From NCBI GenBank assembly GCA_946414075.1, contig CAMKNA010000020.1, forward strand, positions 1-40,183: a DNA stretch of 40,183 nt, in the 5' to 3' direction. Below, piece by piece: positions 1 through 8,061 of the stretch (position 1 is its first letter; every line of letters starts with the position of its first letter). Below the pieces are notes generated by a model that was not told where the DNA came from, did no database searches, and saw only the letters and a list, made by a program, of their open reading frames with translations. The DNA comes from an uncultured Fibrobacter sp. Lineage in GTDB: Bacteria > Fibrobacterota > Fibrobacteria > Fibrobacterales > Fibrobacteraceae. Both the position numbers and the translations under genes were made by a program.

Positions 1-665
1 ACCGCGAAACCATCACCCGCGAAGCCAAGTTCGAATACACCCACAAGAAGCAGACTGGTGGTTCTGGTCAGTTCGCTAAGATGTCCGGCGTGATGCGTCC
101 GATGCCTGTGGAAGGCGACTCCGAAAAGACATACAACTTCATCAACTCCGTCGTGGGCGGCCGTATTCCTAAGGAATACATCCCCTCTTGCGATAAGGGT
201 TTCCAGAGCTGCATGGAAGCTGGTTCCCTCATCGGCTTCCCGGTGGTGGGTATCGAAATGGAAGTCCAGGACGGTGCTTTCCACCCGGTGGACTCTTCTG
301 ACATGGCGTTCCAGATTTGCGCCCGTATGGCTTTCCGCGAAGCTTTCGCCAAGGCCGGCGCCCAGATTCTCGAACCGATCATGAAGGTTGAAATCGCCAC
401 CCCGACCGAGTTCCAGGGTAACGTTGTGGGTAACGTGTCCCAGCGTCGTGGTTCCATCACCGGAACCAGCGAAGAAATGGGCACCACCACCATTACCGCC
501 GAAGTCCCGCTTTCCGAAATGTTCGGTTACGCTACCGACCTGCGTTCTATGACCCAGGGTAAGGCTGAATTCACCATGGAATTCGCCAAGTACGCTCCGG
601 TGCCGAAGAACATCCAGGAAGAACTCATCAAGAAGTATGGCGACAAGGCCAAAGCAAGAGCGTAA
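1..665 (+). CDS. fusA: Elongation factor G, C-terminal part (5' end outside window)
   Basis: This is the C-terminal third of translation elongation factor G, the ribosomal translocase GTPase. The reading frame is already open at position 3 and encodes RETITREAKFEYTHKKQTGG followed by GQFAKM, the domain IV signature. The following text (YIPSCDKGFQ, then GNVVGNVSQRRGSI and PLSEMFGYATDLRSMTQGKA) is typical of EF-G domains IV and V. The GTPase domain lies upstream of the window. Codon choice is strongly biased, as expected of a highly expressed gene. The gene ends in TAA and is followed by an intrinsic terminator, so it is the last gene of its unit. Confidence 0.97.
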   Translation, partial: RETITREAKFEYTHKKQTGGSGQFAKMSGVMRPMPVEGDSEKTYNFINSVVGGRIPKEYIPSCDKGFQSCMEAGSLIGFPVVGIEMEVQDGAFHPVDSSDMAFQICARMAFREAFAKAGAQILEPIMKVEIATPTEFQGNVVGNVSQRRGSITGTSEEMGTTTITAEVPLSEMFGYATDLRSMTQGKAEFTMEFAKYAPVPKNIQEELIKKYGDKAKARA

Positions 666-686
666 GCGTAATTAAAACCACTAATG

Positions 687-719
687 AAAAAACGCAGACC
701 CATGAGGTCTGCGTTTTTT
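687..719 (+). terminator. Intrinsic terminator after fusA
   Basis: AACGCAGACC (691-700) pairs with GGTCTGCGTT (706-715) around a CATGA loop. A-rich DNA precedes the stem and a T-run follows it. It lies 22 bases after the fusA stop codon. Confidence 0.93.
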
Positions 720-720
720 A

Positions 721-793
721 GTACTTCCGGTATGTCCTACCCTGCGGTTCGATCGGGCATCCCCTTTCTGGAACCAGGACTTACTGGAAGCAC
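721..793. repeat. Long imperfect palindrome between convergent genes
   Basis: 721-732 pairs with 782-793 over 12 positions, with one mismatch and one G-T pair. 734-738 (GTCCT) pairs with 776-780, and 746-750 (GGTTC) pairs with 771-775, with a 7-base bulge at 739-745. The structure lies between the fusA terminator and the end of the minus-strand siroheme genes. No ORF or tRNA fits here. It may be a remnant of a small palindromic repeat. Confidence 0.6.
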
Positions 794-815
794 CTCTCAT
801 AATATAAGATCAAAA

Positions 816-846
816 CTAAAGCCCGGACAAAAAAATCTGTCCGGGC
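816..846 (-). terminator. Terminator of the siroheme gene pair
   Basis: GCCCGGACA (821-829) pairs perfectly with TGTCCGGGC (838-846). Read on the minus strand the stem is followed by a T-rich tract (TTTAGTTTT). It lies 27 bases beyond the stop codon of the chelatase/dehydrogenase gene. Confidence 0.8.
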
Positions 847-872
847 CATAATCCGAATTGGAATGTTCTCTT

Positions 873-1751
873 TTAGAGCTGCGCCTTTTTCTCCAAATCC
901 GCAAGTTCTTCGCCCCATTCCGCCTGGATTTTTTGCTTGAGCTTTTTCGCAAGAGCTGGTGCGCGTCCCTGCGTAGAAACCGTCACGGCAATATTTTCGC
1001 CAAAGTCCATACGCGCCGGGACAATGAAGTCTCCGTCCAGATAGTCGCAGGCATTGTTCACCAAGATACGACGGGCACGAGCATCATTGCTCACCTGGGC
1101 GTTTACGGCCGGCTGATCAGTGCAGATAAACACCATGAAGACACCACGGAGATCCAGAGATTCGTAAGAACGATTTCTTATGGCAATCTTCTTTTTGTCT
1201 AGTGAATCAAATTCCGGATCGAACTGCGGAGCGACTACCGTAATGCGAGCGCCAGTAGGCAAAAGCGTTTTCACCTTGCGCAGCGCAATACGGCCACCCC
1301 CTACCACAAGAACATTACGACCTTCAAGGTTGAGCTCTATGGAAAAGAGGGAAGAATTCTGAGTTCGGGACTCGGGATTCGGAGTCGTTGAACGAGTTTT
1401 ATTTTCTGCGGCTCGCAATCCGGAAACCACCATATCGGCAAATTCCTTCCAGTCGCCAAGGCAAGGCAGAAGCGTTATGGGAATCTGCGGAAATTCCGCC
1501 TGTAAATGGGACACCACCTTGGGGACATCGTTCTTGGAATGCTGGCCGTTCAAAAGCAGATAAGGAAGAAGCGTTACGGATTCCACATCTTCGCGAAGCA
1601 AAGTCCGTAGGTCATTCTCCAAGTCCAAAAGACTGGTACTTGCCACACGGGTTCCGGGCAAGTCATGGTGCAACTTATCCAAAATTTCTTCGAAGCCCTT
1701 GTAGGCACCCGGCAATATACAATGATGCGCGATAATCAGGATTGCTTTCAT
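873..1751 (-). CDS. Fusion of short CbiX-type chelatase and precorrin-2 dehydrogenase (siroheme synthesis)
   Basis: The 292-residue protein has two parts. Residues 1-118 resemble one short CbiX-type sirohydrochlorin chelatase domain. It has His9 in IIAHHC and His71 in LLLNGQHSKNDVP, where the family has its metal-binding histidines. Residues 138-292 resemble the Met8/CysG NAD-dependent dehydrogenase, with VLVVGGGRIALRKVKTLL as the nucleotide-binding loop and NNACDYLDGDFIVPA over the active-site strand. A hydrophilic linker (about 119-137) joins them. Together they would convert precorrin-2 to sirohydrochlorin and insert iron (or cobalt) to give siroheme. The start overlaps the stop of the CobA-HemD gene as ATGA, so translation is probably coupled. 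The choice of metal is inferred from the neighbour and not visible in the sequence. Confidence 0.88.
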   Translation of the reverse strand: MKAILIIAHHCILPGAYKGFEEILDKLHHDLPGTRVASTSLLDLENDLRTLLREDVESVTLLPYLLLNGQHSKNDVPKVVSHLQAEFPQIPITLLPCLGDWKEFADMVVSGLRAAENKTRSTTPNPESRTQNSSLFSIELNLEGRNVLVVGGGRIALRKVKTLLPTGARITVVAPQFDPEFDSLDKKKIAIRNRSYESLDLRGVFMVFICTDQPAVNAQVSNDARARRILVNNACDYLDGDFIVPARMDFGENIAVTVSTQGRAPALAKKLKQKIQAEWGEELADLEKKAQL

Positions 1752-3235
1752 GCGCCGTAATACTCCACAATCTTTTTTACAAGCGAATCCATTGTCGTCT
1801 CATCTGAGGTGACCGTTTCAAAGCCATGCTTACGAGCTGCCGATTCCGTCATACGCCCGATGCAGAAGGCAAGCCTGGGGCTGCCGCCACAAAAATTTTC
1901 CACCGCGCTAGTACTGGCAAAGACCACGGCATCGGCCAAAGCCACCGCTTCACGCTTCCATTCCGGGAGTTTTAACACCGGGAGAGTCTCGTAGACAACC
2001 CAGCGGTGCGCCTTAGGCAAAAGCTTCAGCAAGGTGTCATCGGCGAGATTGCCCTGCAAAAGCAAGATCCGAGCCTGGTCCACGGGAGATGACGCCAGTA
2101 ATTTTCCAAGTCCTTCGCCGGTATGGTCTTCGGGCACATAATCACAACGGATGCCATATTCCAGCAACTTCTTTTCCGTAATCTTACCGACGCTAGCGAC
2201 TTTTTTCCCAGCAAGTACGCGTACATCATAACCGGCAGCGAATAGTTGGTCAAAGAAGCTCTCTACACCATTTGTGCTGGTAAAGGCAAGGGTGTCAAAG
2301 TTAGCAAGGTCCAGCCACCCTTTCACATCAACCGGGCGAGTTTCAATCATCGGGGTCTCGATAATTTCGGCACCGAGAGCTGTTAAGCGTGCCGTAATCC
2401 CACTGGACTGCTTCGCAGCACGGGTCACCACCAGGCGCCTGCCCGAAAGGGGCAGGTTTTTCTTCCAGGCAAGAGTCTTCCCCAACTCAACGACCCCCCC
2501 CATAATCGTTATCGCAGGAGCTGTCACATTTTCACGAGCAATGGTCTCCCCTGCCGTCGCGAGCGTTGCCATCACAGTACGCTGGTACGGGGTCGTCCCC
2601 TTTTCAATAAAGGCAAGGGGCGTTTGGGGGTCCTTGCCACACTCCATCAGGCGCTTGGCAATAAACTCCATGTTGGCCACCCCCATCAAAAAAATGAGAG
2701 TTCCCGGGCATTGGGCAAGGGCGTCGAAGTCCAATGAGATCCCCGCCTTCGCGGGGATGACACTAGAAGTGGGTGCAGATAATTCTCTCTCGTGTCCCGT
2801 GATGATATGAAAGCTGGTAGCAATTCCGCGGTGGCTAACAGGAATCCCTGCGTAGGCAGGCACAGAAATTGCCGATGTCACACCGGGAACCACTTCGAAT
2901 TCCACACCAGCAGCCACCAGCTCCAACGCCTCTTCCCCACCACGGCCAAACACAAAGGGGTCACCACCCTTAAGGCGGGCGATTACTCCAGAAGGATTTT
3001 CCGTTGCCAACTGGACTAACAGTTTATTGATTTCCGACTGCTTAACCTTATGGTGCGCCGGCATCTTGCCCACATCCACCATCTTAGCACAAGGATTGCA
3101 CATCCCAAGTATGGCTGGCGACACCAGGCGGTCATAGACCACCACATCAGCACGCTCCAAAATCTCTTTACCACGCAAAGTCAAAAGCCCTGGATCACCA
3201 GGACCGGCACCAATCAGATAAACCTTTCCAGACAT
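1748..3235 (-). CDS. Uroporphyrinogen-III C-methyltransferase / uroporphyrinogen-III synthase fusion
   Basis: The 495-residue protein begins with a SAM uroporphyrinogen-III methyltransferase (CobA/SUMT, about 1-250). Motifs are VYLIGAGPGDPGLLTLRG (5-22), RLKGGDPFVFGRGGEE (87-102) and VPGVTSAISVPAYAGIPVSHRG (116-137). The remainder (about 260-495) resembles HemD. It would close hydroxymethylbilane to uroporphyrinogen III and methylate it twice to precorrin-2, which the next gene uses. Residues 158-167 (SVIPAKAGIS) are an extra segment encoded by a palindromic repeat, in a loop between ITGHERELS and the conserved PGTLIFLMGV, so the reading frame survived the insertion. The start is 26 bases downstream of the EAL gene stop, without a clear Shine-Dalgarno sequence. 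Confidence 0.95.
   Translation of the reverse strand: MSGKVYLIGAGPGDPGLLTLRGKEILERADVVVYDRLVSPAILGMCNPCAKMVDVGKMPAHHKVKQSEINKLLVQLATENPSGVIARLKGGDPFVFGRGGEEALELVAAGVEFEVVPGVTSAISVPAYAGIPVSHRGIATSFHIITGHERELSAPTSSVIPAKAGISLDFDALAQCPGTLIFLMGVANMEFIAKRLMECGKDPQTPLAFIEKGTTPYQRTVMATLATAGETIARENVTAPAITIMGGVVELGKTLAWKKNLPLSGRRLVVTRAAKQSSGITARLTALGAEIIETPMIETRPVDVKGWLDLANFDTLAFTSTNGVESFFDQLFAAGYDVRVLAGKKVASVGKITEKKLLEYGIRCDYVPEDHTGEGLGKLLASSPVDQARILLLQGNLADDTLLKLLPKAHRWVVYETLPVLKLPEWKREAVALADAVVFASTSAVENFCGGSPRLAFCIGRMTESAARKHGFETVTSDETTMDSLVKKIVEYYGA
2736..2761. repeat. VIPAKAGI-type palindromic repeat inside a coding region
   Basis: The core is a perfect dyad: ATCCCCGC (2739-2746), CTTC loop, then GCGGGGAT. 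2736-2758 is identical to 10077-10099, after which one base differs in the next three. Read on the minus strand it encodes SVIPAKAGIS in frame with the CobA-HemD fusion. Confidence 0.88.
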
Positions 3236-3261
3236 CAGCGGAAAAATAGGAAATTTCGGAA

Positions 3262-5241
3262 CTAGGCTTTGGCGGGGGCCTTTTCCTGGGCGTAGTGTTC
3301 CTGCATATAGGCCAGGGCCTTATCTGGAGCCAGGGGCTTACTGAAGTAATAGCCCTGGATGTAACGGCAGCCTTCCCGTTTCAGGAACTGCAACTGTTCT
3401 TCCGTCTCCACGCCTTCGGCAATCAGGTCAAGGTTCAAAGTGCTGGCAATTCCTATCACCATTCTCGCAAAGGTGGCATCCTCTTCATCATCGGCTATAT
3501 GGTCAATGAAGGACTTGTCCATCTTCAAGGTATGAACCGGATAGCGCTTTAGATAGGAAAGGGAACTGTACCCCGTACCGAAATCGTCAATAGAAATCTG
3601 AAGACCCATGTTGGAAAGGGCCCGCATGATATCTATAGCCTTTTCCACCTCGCACATGGCGGTATATTCCGTAATCTCCAATTTCAGGTTCTTGGGATTC
3701 AGATGCGTTTCGGCCAGCACCCGCTTCACATCGTCCACCATGTTGTCCAAGGTAAACTGTTTGGCCGAGAAATTCACCGCCACCCGGATATCGCTAAAAC
3801 CCATGTCTACCCATTTCTTGGTCTGCTCGCAGGCCATACGCAAAATCTGGGCTCCCATGGGCACAATTAGGCCCGTCTCTTCGGCGAGGGGGATAAACTC
3901 CGCCGGAGAAACCACACCGTGTTCAGAGTTGTTCCAACGAACCAGGGCTTCAAAACCAGACACCCTGTTCCCTTGCTCTATATCGACAATGGGCTGGTAT
4001 ACCAGCACGAACTCCTGGGCCTGAATAGCCCTGCGGATTTCGTACTCCAGCTTGTAAAGTTTCATGGCCTTCTCACGGATTCCGCCAGCAAAGAACTGGA
4101 TACCCCCGTGATTTCCGCCCTTCTTCAGGTCCCTGAGCACCGCCGTAGCATTGGACAGCAGGTCCTCCACGCAATCCACATCCTTGTTCACCACCACGGC
4201 CATAGACACGCTGATATATAGTTCACGGCCATCCAGCTGGATAGGACTCTTCACCTTGTTGTGAAGCCGCTTCACAAGGGGCATCAATTCGTCGTCGGTA
4301 CTCTTACCCTGAATATCGTGGAGTACAACCGCAAATACATCGGGCCCTATACGGGCTACGCAATCGTTGTTACGGCAAGTGGAGCGGATGCGGTCAGATA
4401 CAATCTTCAACACATTGTCCCCAAAACTCATGGAATAGGATTCATTGATAGCGCCAAAGCTGTCAATGTCCAACAAGACCACCGCAAAGGTATAGTCTGG
4501 CCGCTGGGCGGCCATATCCACATCCACCTTCAGCTTTTCCAGGAAGAACTTGCGGTTGTACACACCCGTAAGGGCGTCGCGATAGGCGTAGAACTGACGA
4601 TTGCTGTCCGCCTGTTCCTGAGCACTGCTAACGGAACCAATGACGCGGATGGGTCGGCCACCTTCGTTACACTGCGGCCTGCCCGAGATAGAGATTTCCG
4701 AGCTGCCATCTTTGGGAGCATTCAGAAGCCGAAGTTTCGCTGAAAAGGGCTCGTTATTTTCTAGAGAACGGGAGAATTTTTCCCTGAATACAGTCCAATC
4801 GCTTTCCAGGACGCTGCTCTTGAGAGTGTCAAAGGTATCTACAATGCTGGACGGACTGATATTCAAGAACTTCGCCACCCTGTTGGACCAATAGACCTTT
4901 CCCGTAGGCACATCGAAAGTCCAAAAGCCTTCGGAGGACACATCTACCAACATTTGGAAAAGCTCGTCTTTTTCAGAAAGGTCCTTCTGGTAATCCCGAG
5001 CGGGAACCAGTTCCAGCTTCTCCGGGATTACGACATCGTTTCGAATCTTCTTCCTGTTTCCCTGAATCGGGAACCTGTAGAAAAGCGCCACATACGCCAG
5101 AAAGATTATAGCCGAAAAGTAGGGAATGAAACCCATGGGCTTGTCGGACAAATGCAGAATATCGGGGATAAACGCAGCGAAAAGAAAGCACGCAAACAAT
5201 AGCGCAAAACGCAGAACAGAATGTTCGTCAAACAACCGCAT
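3262..5241 (-). CDS. Membrane PAS-GGDEF-EAL protein, probable c-di-GMP phosphodiesterase
   Basis: The 659-residue protein has two N-terminal membrane segments (about 9-30 and 38-56), a PAS-like domain (about 92-210), a GGDEF domain (about 220-385) and an EAL domain (about 405-650). The cyclase signature is degenerate: GPDVF at 299-303 replaces GGDEF, although an RNND sequence stands at the RxxD inhibitory-site position (290-293). The EAL side looks intact, with EAL at 431-433, LEITEY, DDFGTGYSS (553-561), KMDKSF and AEGVETEEQ. The likely activity is therefore c-di-GMP hydrolysis, with the cyclase domain acting as a sensor. It is the first gene of a minus-strand run with the siroheme genes. 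The functional tie to them is unknown. Confidence 0.93.
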   Translation of the reverse strand: MRLFDEHSVLRFALLFACFLFAAFIPDILHLSDKPMGFIPYFSAIIFLAYVALFYRFPIQGNRKKIRNDVVIPEKLELVPARDYQKDLSEKDELFQMLVDVSSEGFWTFDVPTGKVYWSNRVAKFLNISPSSIVDTFDTLKSSVLESDWTVFREKFSRSLENNEPFSAKLRLLNAPKDGSSEISISGRPQCNEGGRPIRVIGSVSSAQEQADSNRQFYAYRDALTGVYNRKFFLEKLKVDVDMAAQRPDYTFAVVLLDIDSFGAINESYSMSFGDNVLKIVSDRIRSTCRNNDCVARIGPDVFAVVLHDIQGKSTDDELMPLVKRLHNKVKSPIQLDGRELYISVSMAVVVNKDVDCVEDLLSNATAVLRDLKKGGNHGGIQFFAGGIREKAMKLYKLEYEIRRAIQAQEFVLVYQPIVDIEQGNRVSGFEALVRWNNSEHGVVSPAEFIPLAEETGLIVPMGAQILRMACEQTKKWVDMGFSDIRVAVNFSAKQFTLDNMVDDVKRVLAETHLNPKNLKLEITEYTAMCEVEKAIDIMRALSNMGLQISIDDFGTGYSSLSYLKRYPVHTLKMDKSFIDHIADDEEDATFARMVIGIASTLNLDLIAEGVETEEQLQFLKREGCRYIQGYYFSKPLAPDKALAYMQEHYAQEKAPAKA

Positions 5242-5313
5242 ATAATCCCTATCGCAGGCAATATAATTTAAAGTAAGGACTTTTAGGGACTATCGCGCAG
5301 TCCAACCCGAACT

Positions 5314-5328
5314 ATTCCAAGTTGGAAT
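5314..5328. other. Short perfect dyad ATTCCAA-G-TTGGAAT
   Basis: A 7-bp inverted repeat with a 1-base centre lies just past the stop codon of the small membrane protein and upstream of the EAL gene. It could be a protein-binding site or part of a weak terminator. There is no T-run. Confidence 0.3.
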
Positions 5329-5330
5329 AT

Positions 5331-5657
5331 TTACAGCCTTTCCAGCCTGGTATAAAGGCTGTAGAGCCTTTGGACCCCATTTTCAAGCCCGTAGTAATGC
5401 CTGATGTAAGGAATAAGTAAGCCCAGGAACAGAGCGTCCAAGGCCAGCACCAGGTACTCCGGCATGGCTACAAAAAAGAGAAAGCCGCCTACCGTAAGCA
5501 GGGCAAAGAGGATCATGACCAACTCATGGACCAGACGCTCATGCTGGAAAAAACCGACATGGGTCCGGACCGAAAGCAACTCTTCGGAAGAAAGGGGGGA
5601 ACCCTGGTCTATTCTTTGCTCCAAAAATTCGGCGTAATCGTTCAAGTTCTTTAACAT
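5331..5657 (-). CDS. Small two-helix membrane protein, unknown function
   Basis: The protein has about 108 residues from the ATG at 5657. A TTG three codons upstream (5666) is also possible. Residues 1-43 are hydrophilic and helical. Two hydrophobic segments follow (about LVMILFALLTVGGFLFFVAM, then LVLALDALFLGLLIPYI), and the tail is short and basic (RLYSLYTRLERL). I do not recognise a family. It diverges from the acyl-CoA ligase gene with 69 bases between the two starts. On its own strand TATATT stands 7 bases before the ATG and no Shine-Dalgarno sequence is visible, so a very short leader is possible. Confidence 0.7.
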   Translation of the reverse strand: MLKNLNDYAEFLEQRIDQGSPLSSEELLSVRTHVGFFQHERLVHELVMILFALLTVGGFLFFVAMPEYLVLALDALFLGLLIPYIRHYYGLENGVQRLYSLYTRLERL

Positions 5658-5726
5658 GTCACACAATATATAGTTTTTTTTGAAAAAAAATGAACTTTCC
5701 AGTCATAAGAATATTATTTTCAAGGC

Positions 5727-7499
5727 ATGGAGTCCCTAAAATTCAACTCACTCCCCGAATTGTTCTTTGCCACCTGCAAACGAGATGATTTTGGAGGCTG
5801 GTACCAAAGGCAGAACGGGGCTTGGACTCATTTTTCTAAAGAAACCCTGGCAAGAGACACCCGGGCCGTGGCACTTGCTCTCCATAGCCACGGGGTAAAA
5901 GAAGGCGAAAGCATCGGAATTATTGCAGGGAGCTCACCCTACTGGATCATGGCAGACATCGCCACCCAGATAAACCATGCCCGCGTGGTACCCCTATTCC
6001 CCAATATATCTTCGGAAAATTTCAATTTCCAATGCGACGATTCCCTGGTGAGCATTCTGATCGTAAACAGCATGGACGACCTGGAAACGCCTCTGAAGGA
6101 GAGTCTATCCCGGTTCAGCACCATCATCTGCATCGATTCGGCCTCACCCCTCCCTGAAAAGGGGATTTACTGGGACGACCTTCTGGCCGAAGGCTACAGG
6201 CTTTTACAAGACGAAGAGAACCAAAAATGGACTCTAGAGCAGGTCGAGTCCATTCGGCCGGGGGACCTTTTCAGCATCATCTACACCAGTGGCTCCACTG
6301 GTAGACCCAAGGGGGTAGAGCTCACACACAGGAACATGCTCTCCCAAATACATAGCATTCTCAATCTCTACACGGTGGACCCAGAAAAGGACTCCTGTCT
6401 CACCATTTTACCCGTAGCCCATGTATTCGAACGCATGGCTGTATACTTCTACATCCTGAACGGAGCAACCGTTTACTTTGCCGATTCTCCAAAGAATGCG
6501 GCTAAAATCATGACGGAAATCAAGCCTTCCGTAATGATTGTTGTCCCCCGGATTCTTGAGCGCCTGTATGAAAGCATGACTGCGGCTGCAGACAGGGCCA
6601 GAGGGCCTAAACGGATTCTCATCAAGAGCGCCATCAAGCTTGCCAAGCTGAGCGATCCAACAAAGAAACGCAGTCACGCCATGAAGCTTTACGACAAGCT
6701 AGTTTATTCTAAGATGCGTAATGCCATCGGCGGGAATTTTAAAATCATCGTATCTGGAAGTTGCGCCTTGAACAAGAGCATACTGAGATTCTTGTTGAAC
6801 ATTGGACTTCCTGTCTACGAAGGTTACGGACTTACCGAATGTTCTCCTGTGGTAAGCGCCAATTGCGACCACGCCATTTCGCTTGGAAGCGTGGGAAAGC
6901 CCCTAAAGCACCTACAGGTAAAAATCGGGGAAAACAACGAAGTCTTGGTAAAAGGGGACAGCGTTTTCGCAGGCTACCACAACATGCCCGAGATAAACGC
7001 CGAAATTTTCACGGAGGATGGTTTTTTCAGGACCGGCGACCAGGGAAGCATTGACGAAAACGGATTCCTTTCCCTTACGGGACGCATCAAGGAACTCCTG
7101 AAGACCAGCACCGGTAAATATGTGAGTCCAAACCCTATCGAGTTGGAAATCAGCAGACACCCCCTAGTGGAGCAGGCCCTGGTAATTGCCAACGACCGCA
7201 AGTTTGTCTCCGCACTGATATGGCTGAACCCCGAAGGTGCCCGTCGACTGCTCCGAATTTCCAAGGATGATTTTCGCATGGATCTGGCCCTGCAGTCTCT
7301 CCGGGTCAGGGAATCCATACTTCGGCACATTACCCGCATCAACCGAAAACTGAACCACTGGGAAAAGATTTGCAAGTGGGTCTTAATCGGGGACGAGTTG
7401 ACCATCGAATCAGGCCTTTTAACCCCCACCCTGAAAATTCGCCGAAAAATAGCAGAAGAACGGTACTCCGACAAAATCGAAGGGATGTACCTGGTGTAA
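5727..7499 (+). CDS. Long-chain acyl-CoA synthetase (AMP-forming)
   Basis: The 590-residue enzyme of the adenylate-forming superfamily would activate long-chain fatty acids to acyl-CoA through an acyl-adenylate. The P-loop motif IYTSGSTGRPKG is at about 183-194. VYEGYGLTECSPVVSAN is the adenine-binding motif. TGDQGSIDENGFLSLTGRIKELLKTSTGKYVSP contains the hinge and the start of the C-terminal domain. The sequence has no N-terminal export signal and resembles the FadD15/long-chain type rather than acetyl-CoA synthetase. The ATG follows an AAGG sequence (5721-5724) very closely. No other fatty-acid gene is adjacent, so whether it serves lipid recycling or uptake cannot be told. It ends before a terminator-like hairpin. 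Confidence 0.93.
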   Translation: MESLKFNSLPELFFATCKRDDFGGWYQRQNGAWTHFSKETLARDTRAVALALHSHGVKEGESIGIIAGSSPYWIMADIATQINHARVVPLFPNISSENFNFQCDDSLVSILIVNSMDDLETPLKESLSRFSTIICIDSASPLPEKGIYWDDLLAEGYRLLQDEENQKWTLEQVESIRPGDLFSIIYTSGSTGRPKGVELTHRNMLSQIHSILNLYTVDPEKDSCLTILPVAHVFERMAVYFYILNGATVYFADSPKNAAKIMTEIKPSVMIVVPRILERLYESMTAAADRARGPKRILIKSAIKLAKLSDPTKKRSHAMKLYDKLVYSKMRNAIGGNFKIIVSGSCALNKSILRFLLNIGLPVYEGYGLTECSPVVSANCDHAISLGSVGKPLKHLQVKIGENNEVLVKGDSVFAGYHNMPEINAEIFTEDGFFRTGDQGSIDENGFLSLTGRIKELLKTSTGKYVSPNPIELEISRHPLVEQALVIANDRKFVSALIWLNPEGARRLLRISKDDFRMDLALQSLRVRESILRHITRINRKLNHWEKICKWVLIGDELTIESGLLTPTLKIRRKIAEERYSDKIEGMYLV

Positions 7500-7525
7500 A
7501 ATATTGTTGCAAAAATGACAATTTT

Positions 7526-7566
7526 CCCCGTATGGCACAAAATGACATGCGGATTTTTTTATTTTT
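7526..7566 (+). terminator. Terminator-like hairpin after the acyl-CoA ligase
   Basis: CCGTATG (7528-7534) pairs with CATGCGG (7546-7552), including one G-T pair, around an 11-base loop. ATTTTTTTATTTTT follows. It separates the ligase from ssb. Confidence 0.6.
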
Positions 7567-7596
7567 CACCCCGTTAGCAAAAACAAAGGATAAATC

Positions 7597-8058
7597 ATGG
7601 CTTATTTGAACAAAGTGATGCTTATTGGCAATATTGGTAAAGACCCCGTTTTCCGCATGAGCCAAACCGGTGGACGCAAGCTCGTCTCCTTCTCACTCGC
7701 CACCAGCCGTCGCTACCGCGACAATAACGGCGAACAGAAAGAACAGACCGACTGGCACAACATCGTGGGCTGGGGTAAAATCGCTGACATCATCGAGCAG
7801 TTGGGCGTGCACAAAGGCATGAGTCTCTATGTGGAAGGCTCTCTTAGCAACCGCAGTTGGACCGACCAGAATGGTCAAAAGCGCTATACGACCGAAGTCA
7901 ACATGGATACATTCCAGTTGCTAGGTCCCCGTAGCCAGGGTGGCAATCCCACATACAACCAATCCAACGCGTCCAGTAACTATAACCAGCCCCAGGGCGG
8001 CGCACCGGCGTACGAAGCTTCCATCCCTGAAGACGACGGTTCCGACCTCCCCTTCTAG
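7597..8058 (+). CDS. ssb: Single-stranded DNA-binding protein
   Basis: The 153-residue protein has an N-terminal OB fold (about 1-110) beginning MAYLNKVMLIGNIGKDPVFR and containing TDWHNIVGWGKIADI and KGMSLYVEGSLSNRSW. A flexible Gly/Asn/Gln-rich linker follows (about 112-142), then the acidic tip DDGSDLPF, the conserved peptide that docks repair and replication proteins. It coats single-stranded DNA in replication, recombination and repair. The Shine-Dalgarno sequence AAAGGA lies at 7585-7590. The following membrane-protein gene starts 3 bases after the stop codon. Confidence 0.98.
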   Translation: MAYLNKVMLIGNIGKDPVFRMSQTGGRKLVSFSLATSRRYRDNNGEQKEQTDWHNIVGWGKIADIIEQLGVHKGMSLYVEGSLSNRSWTDQNGQKRYTTEVNMDTFQLLGPRSQGGNPTYNQSNASSNYNQPQGGAPAYEASIPEDDGSDLPF

Positions 8059-8061
8059 CCC

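Noticed and set aside
741..757. Possible tRNA T-arm (GGTTCGATC) downstream of fusA
   Set aside because: The flanking bases do not form a 5-bp T stem, and no acceptor or anticodon arms are found.
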